Source: Elusimicrobiota bacterium (GTDB lineage Bacteria; Elusimicrobiota; Elusimicrobia; Elusimicrobiales; UBA9959). From it: 10,655 nucleotides of DNA. Shown piece by piece: positions 6,054 to 10,655 of the stretch; the stretch's first letter is position 1, and each line of letters begins with the position of its first letter. Under the pieces are notes generated by a model. That model was not told the origin of the DNA. It did not search any database and worked only from the letters and a program-made list of their open reading frames with translations. The position numbers and the translations under genes are program-made. Where the stretch lies: assembly GCA_003500765.1 (NCBI GenBank), contig DNQL01000276.1, forward strand, positions 1 to 10,655. The letters run 5' to 3'.

Positions 6054-6965
6054 ATGAACTGGCTTCACGCTTTCGTCCTCGAGTTCTTTCGCCTTACATG
6101 GGAAGTCCTGCCCTGGTTCCTGGCCGGCGCCGCTTTCGGCGCCGCGCTGGACGTATGGCTGAAGCCCGAGTTCGCCCTGAAGCATTTGAGGGGCGGATGG
6201 CTGTCGATGGCCAAGGCCTCGCTGCTGGGCATGCTGATGCCGGGCTGCGCCTGCGCGACCATGCCGATGGCCGAGGGCCTGCGCCGCAAAGGAGCCGACC
6301 TGGGCACCGTCACCAGCTTCCTGCTGGCTTCGCCTCTGGCCAGCCCGCAGACGCTGATCCTGACCTGGGCGCTCCTGGGCTGGCCTTTCGCCGCGGCGCG
6401 CGCCCTGGCCGGCCTCGCCGGCGGCATGGCCATCGGCGCCGTATTTTTCAACCTGGAAAAGAAAGCCGCCTGGCTGGGGATACCGGCCCCGGCCGCGGGA
6501 AATAAAGCGCCCTGCTGTTCCGGCTGCGCCTGCCCCGGCGGAGAGGAAGGAAAAGAGGCGCCGAAAAAGTTCTGGCCCGTATTCGCCGATATCATAAAAG
6601 AACTGGGCAAATATTTCGCCATAGGCATGGCCATAGCCAGCGCGCTGGTTGTAAGCGTCCCGCAGGGTTTCATCGCCGGTTACCTTGGCTCTTCCGGCCC
6701 GCTGGCCTACCTGGCCGCCGCGCTGGCCGGCGTACCGCTGTACGTCTGCGAGGGAGAGGAGATACCGCTGACGCTCTCGTTCATGAAGCTCGGCCTCGGC
6801 CCGGGCCCGGCCTTCACTTTCCTGCTGGGCTCCGTGGGCACCTGCATACCGACCATGATAATGTCGCAGCGGCTCATAGGCCGGCGCGGCCTGCTGGTAT
6901 ACGCCGCCTTCTGGCTGGTCTTCGCGCTTTCGGCCGGCCTGCTTTTCGGCGCCGTTTCAGGCTGA
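6054..6965 (+). CDS. ArsP/SO_0444-type permease (DUF318-like), probable metal or metalloid efflux
   Basis: 303 aa, about eight transmembrane segments in two repeats (approximately 16-36, 50-70, 84-110, 112-133; then 186-205, 214-230, 250-270, 280-300). Each half has a Cys-containing membrane motif followed by a 'P...lr.kG...G....FLl.sP' pattern. The first is MPGCACATMPMAEGLRRKG (C65, C67), then FLLASPLASPQT. The second is VPLYVCEGEEIPL (C232), then a conserved KLGLGPGPAFTFLLGS and a fourth Cys (C264). This is the architecture of ArsP/SO_0444 permeases, which export organoarsenicals or soft metals. The cytoplasmic loop between the halves carries a compact CCSGCAC cluster (C154, C155, C158, C160), probably a metal-binding site. 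No metal regulator (ArsR, MerR) is adjacent, so the substrate cannot be named. It is a single-gene unit flanked by terminators on both sides. Confidence 0.82.
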   Translation: MNWLHAFVLEFFRLTWEVLPWFLAGAAFGAALDVWLKPEFALKHLRGGWLSMAKASLLGMLMPGCACATMPMAEGLRRKGADLGTVTSFLLASPLASPQTLILTWALLGWPFAAARALAGLAGGMAIGAVFFNLEKKAAWLGIPAPAAGNKAPCCSGCACPGGEEGKEAPKKFWPVFADIIKELGKYFAIGMAIASALVVSVPQGFIAGYLGSSGPLAYLAAALAGVPLYVCEGEEIPLTLSFMKLGLGPGPAFTFLLGSVGTCIPTMIMSQRLIGRRGLLVYAAFWLVFALSAGLLFGAVSG

Positions 6966-6988
6966 CCGTCGGCATTCCGGCGGAGAAT

Positions 6989-7024
6989 AAAAAAAAGCCC
7001 CGCGCGAGCGGGGCTTTCCTTTTT
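6989..7024. terminator. Bidirectional intrinsic terminator between convergent genes
   Basis: GCCCCGC (6997-7003), loop gcga, GCGGGGC (7008-7014) form a perfect 7-bp stem. Eight A (6989-6996) precede it and TTTCCTTTTTT (7015-7024) follows, so it has a U-tract in both directions. It ends the permease transcript on the plus strand and the gene at 7037-8245 on the minus strand. Confidence 0.93.
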
Positions 7025-7036
7025 GACGCCGGGCCT

Positions 7037-8245
7037 TTATTCCGCGGCGGGAATATCGGGCAGAACCGCTTCGCCGGCCAGCCCGAAAGCACGCATGAGA
7101 GCGCCCGCGTCGCGGGATATCAGCTCTCCCCGGTCGGGCAGGGGGCGGAACACGGGGATTATTATCGCGGCCGGGGCGCCGGCGTTGGAAACCGTGGCCT
7201 CGAACTGCTCGTAGGGAGTCAGCGGCCAGCCGGCGCCGCTCTCGTAGGAATCGTCCGTGGGGTTCAGGCCGGCGCGCTCATAGATGAACTCCGTGTAGCC
7301 GACGCAGTCGAACTCTTCGGGACCTTTCTGCGACAGGTGGCTGTTGTTGTAGCGCAGGCCGCGGCCGCCGTAGTCCAGGGCCAGGGATACTATAGCCTCC
7401 CGCTGCGCCGCCGTGGGCCTGACCTTCGGCGTCCGGTTCCCGTAGTAAGGATACATGTAATGATGGGTGAAGTCGTAGAAAGAACGCACGTTGCGCACGC
7501 CGCCGGGCTTGAAGTTGTTGGGAACACAGTCCGCTATAACGACGTTTATCCGCCCGTCCTTTATCTCGGTGCCGGCGAAGATGCCGGCATGGCCGACCGG
7601 GATCATAGTATTGAACCAGCCGCTTATCGTCCCTACGATGCCGCCGGTATAGATCAGGTCTCCCTTCTCAGCACCCGCCCGTGAAGAGGGCTGGACGTTT
7701 ATGACCGTGGAAGGGTGGCCGACCTTGTCGAGGAGTTCGAAAGCCGCCGCCCGGACTATATCGCTCTCCGCGGGGGAAGCGGCCACTCCGAAAAGATAGG
7801 GGCCGGCCTTGGAATTCTTCTTGAGCTTACCCATGCTTATGAGCAGGTTGACCTTGACCACGTCGTCGGCGCCGGCGTAGAACTCGGAAAGCTTGTTCAT
7901 CAGGCGGGGATTGCCTATCTCTCCCAGCGCCCAGATGGAGTCGAGTGCCTTGAGGCGGGCGCGCAGGTCGTCCTCGTAGGCGCCCTTGAGGGCGGAAGCG
8001 GCCAGGTAGGACTCGACGTTCTCCAGCAGCGCGCCGGAGGCTCCCTCGTCCCGGCTCTCTCCGGCGGCCCTTATTGCGCAATAAGAAGAATCCGGGGCGG
8101 AGAGCATTGCACGGTAGGCGGCCGGAGAACTTTTCGCGGCGGCCCTGGCGGCGTCGCAGCCGTCGCCGGGCATGGCGGCGGCGGACGGGGGGACGGAAAG
8201 GACGAAAGCGGTGAGTACGGCGGCGGTAATCGCGTTATTGAACAT
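7037..8245 (-). CDS. Secreted HEAT-like repeat protein with permuted papain-fold (YiiX/NlpC-P60-like) hydrolase domain
   Basis: 402 aa, start ATG 8243-8245, fixed by AAAGGAG 5 nt upstream. A signal peptide covers about residues 1-24 (MFNNAITAAVLTAFVLSVPPSAAA), so the protein is exported. Residues about 85-180 are short helical pairs of HEAT type (e.g. ALDSIWALGEIGNPRLMNKL, then AAFELLDKVGHPSTV). From 190 on is a hydrolase domain: GDLIYTGG (195-202), then PVGHAGIFAG with H219, then FDCVGYTEFIYE with C314. In classical NlpC/P60 enzymes the Cys comes before the His; here the His comes first, as in the circularly permuted YiiX/YaeF-type papain-fold group. Such domains act as amidases, peptidases or lipid-bond hydrolases. 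The substrate is unknown, with envelope material the natural guess. The next gene upstream encodes another papain-like secreted protein. A bidirectional terminator follows the stop. Confidence 0.8.
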   Translation of the reverse strand: MFNNAITAAVLTAFVLSVPPSAAAMPGDGCDAARAAAKSSPAAYRAMLSAPDSSYCAIRAAGESRDEGASGALLENVESYLAASALKGAYEDDLRARLKALDSIWALGEIGNPRLMNKLSEFYAGADDVVKVNLLISMGKLKKNSKAGPYLFGVAASPAESDIVRAAAFELLDKVGHPSTVINVQPSSRAGAEKGDLIYTGGIVGTISGWFNTMIPVGHAGIFAGTEIKDGRINVVIADCVPNNFKPGGVRNVRSFYDFTHHYMYPYYGNRTPKVRPTAAQREAIVSLALDYGGRGLRYNNSHLSQKGPEEFDCVGYTEFIYERAGLNPTDDSYESGAGWPLTPYEQFEATVSNAGAPAAIIIPVFRPLPDRGELISRDAGALMRAFGLAGEAVLPDIPAAE

Positions 8246-8250
8246 GCGCT

Positions 8251-8257
8251 CTCCTTT
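8251..8257 (-). promoter_or_regulatory. Shine-Dalgarno site of the HEAT/permuted hydrolase gene
   Basis: On the minus strand AAAGGAG lies 5 nt before the ATG at 8245. This is one of the clearest ribosome sites in the window. Confidence 0.75.
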
Positions 8258-8274
8258 ATTATCTCTGCAGTTAT

Positions 8275-8303
8275 ATTCTACCGGAGACCGGGAGGGCGGC
8301 CAA
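8275..8303 (-). promoter_or_regulatory. Sigma70-like promoter of the HEAT/permuted hydrolase gene
   Basis: On the minus strand TTGGCC (8303-8298) and TAGAAT (8280-8275) are separated by exactly 17 nt, matching consensus at four and five of six positions. The predicted start near 8268 gives a leader of about 23 nt containing the Shine-Dalgarno sequence. The gene therefore probably does not depend on read-through from 8392-9333. Confidence 0.55.
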
Positions 8304-8340
8304 GGTTCAGGGGACCCAGACGCGGGGAGTTAAATAGACC

Positions 8341-8373
8341 ATCCCCGGCTGGGCTCTTCGGCCCGCCGGGGAT
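8341..8373. terminator. Strong hairpin between the two hydrolase genes, possible terminator
   Basis: ATCCCCGGC (8341-8349) pairs with GCCGGGGAT (8365-8373). Inside, GGGC (8351-8354) pairs with GCCC (8361-8364) around a 6-nt loop, with one bulged T. It lies 18 nt downstream of the minus-strand stop at 8392. The tail in that direction (GGTCTATTT) has only a weak U-tract, so it may be a leaky terminator or an RNA-stabilising 3' structure. Confidence 0.55.
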
Positions 8374-8391
8374 AGGACTTTACGGAAGCAG

Positions 8392-9333
8392 TTATCGGTC
8401 GTCGGTGGTCAGGCCGTCGAAGAAGACCCGGTCGAGCACGGTCTCCTGCAGGCCGGCGGGGCCCGGGGAGGGGAACACGCCGGTCCAGCGCTCCGGCATG
8501 AACATCGTACCGGTATTGAGGTAATCCTGCCGCTGGGAATAGATGACATTGCAGTCGCGCTTGTAGGGCATATCGGGGCAGCCGAACTTGCTGAAGACGG
8601 CGTAGCGGTAATCGAAGCCGCCGGTGCCCGCCTCGCGGCCGCCCTGCGAGGAGAAATACTTGAAGCCGACCACCGAGTCGTTGTACGCGGGCTGTATGCG
8701 GCCCTTTATGTCGATATAGTTGATGAAGACCACCGCGTGGCCGGTCCGGGTCGTGCGGTTTATGTTGACAAAATCGCCGGGCCTGAGCTGCTCGAACAGG
8801 CGGCGCTCGCCCATACCGAAGTTTATCAGCGCGTCGGCTGTGCCGTAGGCCTTGAAATCGTGGTTGACCCAGATGTGCCCCTTGAGGTCGGTTATCGCCA
8901 GACCCTCGTAACTGCGCTGGGGGAGATAGGTAAAAACGGAATAGTCGCCGGTCTCGGCGGCGTAGATATCATAGGCCGTCAGGAGAACTTCCATCATGGC
9001 GGCCACGCACATCGTAAGCGGGGGGCGGCGGGCCTTTATGACGCCGTAGGTGTGGTAGGGGATATCGTGGGTCAGGATGGAATTGATGTCGTAGCCCAGC
9101 AGGCCGTATTCGGCGTAGAGCCGGTCCACGGCCTTGAGTATGTAACGGTTGAAATATCCGTCTCCGGAGACCTCCGGGGTCCTGAGCGGGGAGAGGAAAT
9201 GAACCGGGGCCGGCAGTTCCGTCTCCACGGCCGAGACGTCGGCGGCCGAGACTCGGTCGAGGCTGAAGTCCGAAGCCGCGGCGTGGGATAAAAAGCCCGT
9301 CAGTAACGCGAGGAAAAGCGGTATTTTGACCAT
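8392..9333 (-). CDS. Secreted papain-like (NlpC/P60- or CHAP-like) cysteine hydrolase candidate
   Basis: 313 aa from ATG 9331-9333. An in-frame TTG at 9351 would add six residues ahead of the signal peptide and is not favoured. A signal peptide covers about residues 1-20 (MVKIPLFLALLTGFLSHAAA). The candidate nucleophile is C109 in RPPLTMCVAAMMEVLLTAYDIY, a Cys at the N-terminal end of a helix as in papain-fold enzymes. The candidate general base is H199 in the segment LRPGDFVNINRTTRTGHAVV, where 'PGDfV.i......GHavvfi' is the NlpC/P60/CHAP pattern; N218/D219 could be the third residue. Overall family identity is not certain, and the regions 20-100 and 240-313 are not recognised. Two further Cys (C252, C261) could form a disulfide. 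There is no Shine-Dalgarno sequence. The neighbour downstream is the permuted hydrolase, so the pair may act on the same envelope substrate. Confidence 0.75.
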   Translation of the reverse strand: MVKIPLFLALLTGFLSHAAASDFSLDRVSAADVSAVETELPAPVHFLSPLRTPEVSGDGYFNRYILKAVDRLYAEYGLLGYDINSILTHDIPYHTYGVIKARRPPLTMCVAAMMEVLLTAYDIYAAETGDYSVFTYLPQRSYEGLAITDLKGHIWVNHDFKAYGTADALINFGMGERRLFEQLRPGDFVNINRTTRTGHAVVFINYIDIKGRIQPAYNDSVVGFKYFSSQGGREAGTGGFDYRYAVFSKFGCPDMPYKRDCNVIYSQRQDYLNTGTMFMPERWTGVFPSPGPAGLQETVLDRVFFDGLTTDDR

Positions 9334-9336
9334 AGG

Positions 9337-9352
9337 ATTGATATTAGTCAAT
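9337..9352. promoter_or_regulatory. Inverted repeat in the divergent intergenic region, possible operator
   Basis: ATTGA (9337-9341) and TCAAT (9348-9352) are perfect inverted arms around 6 nt. The element overlaps the predicted -10 and transcription start of the minus-strand hydrolase gene and lies about 50 nt from the ABC ATPase start. A repressor site is plausible but unproven. Confidence 0.35.
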
Positions 9353-9380
9353 CATAACACCCAAGTCAACCCTTTTCCAA
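9351..9380 (-). promoter_or_regulatory. Promoter candidate for the papain-like hydrolase at 8392-9333
   Basis: On the minus strand TTGGAA (9380-9375) and TATGAT (9356-9351) are separated by 18 nt; the -10 matches five of six. The predicted start near 9344 gives a leader of about 11 nt with no Shine-Dalgarno sequence. Confidence 0.45.
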
Positions 9381-9386
9381 AAATTG

Positions 9387-9392
9387 TATGCT
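9387..9392 (+). promoter_or_regulatory. -10-like box ahead of the ABC ATPase start
   Basis: TATGCT (four of six to consensus) ends 9 nt before the ATG at 9402. No Shine-Dalgarno sequence and no clear -35 are visible. If used, the leader would be 0-3 nt. Confidence 0.3.
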
Positions 9393-9401
9393 CTATCCGT
9401 T

Positions 9402-10121
9402 ATGGAAGCCCTTAAAATATCCGGACTGGTGAAAAAATACGGGGAATTCGAGGCCGTGGCCGGCCTGGACTTTTCCGTCCGCGAGGGGGAAATATTCGCC
9501 CTCGTAGGCCCCAACGGCGTGGGCAAATCCACCACGCTCAAGATGATCTCGACCATACTGACGCCGACGGCAGGCTCGATATCGGTGTTCGGCATGGACA
9601 CCGTGCGCGACGCCCACGCCGTGAGGAGCGTCATCAGCTACCTGCCCGAGGAGGCCGGCGCCTACAAGAACCTGACCGGCCGCGAGTACCTGGATTTCAT
9701 GGCGATGGTCTTCCTGCGCGACGGGGGCAGGGCCGCGGAGGCCGTGGCTTACGGCGCCGGGCTCTCCGGGCTCGGGGGCAGGCTCGAAGACAAGATAAAG
9801 ACCTACAGCAAGGGCATGGCGCGCAAGCTGCTGCTGGCGCGGGCCGTCATGATACGGCCAAGGCTGGCCATTCTCGACGAGCCGACCAGCGGCCTGGACA
9901 TAGTCAACGGCTACGAGATACGCAAGACGATAAAAGAACTTGCCGCCGGCGGCATGACCTTCCTGATCTCCAGCCACAACATGGCCGAGATAGAGTTCCT
10001 CTCCGGACGAATCGGCGTGATAAACAAGGGCCGCCTCCTGGCCTGCGACACTCCGGCCGCCCTCAAGGCCCAGTTCGCCACCGAGGACCTGGAGGAAGTA
10101 TTCGTGAGGCTGACCCAATGA
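9402..10121 (+). CDS. ABC transporter ATP-binding subunit, ABC-2/NatA-like exporter
   Basis: 239 aa from ATG 9402-9404 (MEALKISGLVKKYG). An in-frame TTG at 9384 would add six residues but puts the start ahead of the family's usual N-terminus. Motifs: Walker A GPNGVGKST (36-44; Val where Ala is usual), Glu in the Q-loop position (YLPEEAG, 80-86) as in many NatA-type ATPases, signature YSKGM (135-139) in place of LSGGQ, Walker B LAILDEP (155-161) with catalytic E160, D-loop SGLD (163-166), and H-loop H192 (ISSHNMAEIE). All catalytic residues are present. It powers export through the membrane subunit encoded directly downstream, whose ATG overlaps this gene's TGA by 4 nt (ATGA), indicating translational coupling. 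The substrate cannot be told from the sequence. Confidence 0.95.
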   Translation: MEALKISGLVKKYGEFEAVAGLDFSVREGEIFALVGPNGVGKSTTLKMISTILTPTAGSISVFGMDTVRDAHAVRSVISYLPEEAGAYKNLTGREYLDFMAMVFLRDGGRAAEAVAYGAGLSGLGGRLEDKIKTYSKGMARKLLLARAVMIRPRLAILDEPTSGLDIVNGYEIRKTIKELAAGGMTFLISSHNMAEIEFLSGRIGVINKGRLLACDTPAALKAQFATEDLEEVFVRLTQ

Positions 10122-10655
10122 ACATCTTCCTGGTGCTGCTGAAGAAAGAGATGAAGGAGCTGCTCACGCGGCAGCTGCTTTTCTCCATAGCCGCGATGAT
10201 ACTGGTCTTCTATGTCATCGGCAAGTCGGTGGGCAGCCACAGCCGGGCCTCCGGCGCGTCTAACTCCATAGTGGTGATGGACCTGGACCGCTCGGAACTC
10301 TCCGCCCGCCTGCTGGCGGCGATGGGGGAGGGGAAAACGCCGCTCAAGGCGTCGGACTTCACGGACATAGAGTCCGCCATGGCGGCCTCAGAGCACGCCG
10401 GCGAGAGTTCCTTCCTGGTCATACCGGCCGGGCTGGCCCGCTCCGTGGAGGAGGGGAGGCCTTCGCGCCTCGAGTTCTACTCCAGGTTCAGGAAGCGGGC
10501 CTCGGGCCTGGGGGCGGCGATGGCCGCCTCGCGCATACGCAAGGTATCGTCGCTGGCGGCCGCCGAGGCCAGCGCCTACGCCCTGGAGCGCAAGGCCCCG
10601 GGCCTGCCGCCCTCTTTCCTGCGCGACCCCGCCCCGGCTGTGGAGTTCGTGGTGG
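10118..10655 (+). CDS. ABC-2-type transporter membrane subunit, N-terminal part (cut by window edge)
   Basis: Starts at ATG 10118-10120, overlapping the ATPase stop by 4 nt, and is open to the end of the window (179 codons seen). The N-terminus MNIFLVLLKKEMKELLTR is the amphipathic lead typical of ABC-2/NatB-type permeases. It is followed by one transmembrane segment (about residues 19-37, LLFSIAAMILVFYVIGKSV). An extracytoplasmic domain then begins with IVVMDLDRSELSARLL, the same position where NatB/CcmB-like exporters carry their large soluble loop. The remaining transmembrane helices would lie outside the window. Together with the upstream ATPase it forms the exporter; two copies of each are expected in the complex. 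Confidence 0.88.
   Translation, partial: MNIFLVLLKKEMKELLTRQLLFSIAAMILVFYVIGKSVGSHSRASGASNSIVVMDLDRSELSARLLAAMGEGKTPLKASDFTDIESAMAASEHAGESSFLVIPAGLARSVEEGRPSRLEFYSRFRKRASGLGAAMAASRIRKVSSLAAAEASAYALERKAPGLPPSFLRDPAPAVEFVV

Noticed and set aside
9393..10118. 241-codon minus-strand frame across the ABC ATPase
   Set aside because: Full overlap with a canonical ABC ATPase and no domain of its own.

Overview
The window is GC-rich bacterial chromosomal DNA with dense coding on both strands. Isoleucine is often encoded by ATA despite the high GC. A pilus/secretion ATPase, secreted proteins with N-terminal signal peptides and a PLD-family enzyme suggest a diderm (Gram-negative-type) bacterium. The codon habit and the REC-fused PilB-like ATPase would fit Elusimicrobiota or a deltaproteobacterial-type lineage. 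That placement is inference: no rRNA or marker gene is present. No tRNA, rRNA, CRISPR array, insertion sequence or phage gene was seen.

Layout. (1) 1-2780, minus strand: a promoter at 2752-2780 drives a REC-linker-GspE/PilB ATPase (563-2704). It is followed 5 nt later by a protein that runs off the left edge (1-557) and carries an N-terminal domain of the kind found ahead of HD-GYP/HEAT-type proteins. (2) 2849-3565, minus: a REC + AraC-HTH response regulator. (3) 3610-3793, plus: a short unit divergent from the regulator, made of an extended -10, a 36-codon ORF with GTG start, one perfect hairpin and an intrinsic terminator. (4) 3878-5617, plus: an exported two-HKD phospholipase D/cardiolipin-synthase-like enzyme, then a 102-aa minimal nucleotidyltransferase-fold protein with degenerate catalytic residues and no HEPN partner (5685-5993), then a terminator. 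(5) 6054-6965, plus: an ArsP/SO_0444-type permease with a cysteine-rich loop. It is separated by a bidirectional terminator from (6) two convergent minus-strand genes for secreted papain-like cysteine hydrolases: 7037-8245, with HEAT-like repeats and permuted His-before-Cys order, and 8392-9333, with normal Cys-before-His order. (7) 9402-end, plus: an ABC ATPase overlapping by 4 nt an ABC-2-type membrane subunit cut by the right edge.

The genes do not form one obvious pathway. Shared themes are the cell envelope (pilus/secretion motor, phospholipid enzyme, permease, two secreted peptidase/amidase candidates, ABC exporter) and two-component input (two receiver domains, no histidine kinase in view). 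Translation starts are of two kinds. Some genes have clear Shine-Dalgarno sequences (PLD, nucleotidyltransferase, HEAT/permuted hydrolase). Others have none, with a -10-like box 6 to 9 nt before the start (small ORF, permease, ABC ATPase), which suggests leaderless messages. I see no compelling, wholly new multi-gene system. The most unusual items are the small transcription unit divergent from the response regulator, the orphan degenerate nucleotidyltransferase, the REC-PilB fusion and the pair of papain-like hydrolases with opposite catalytic order.
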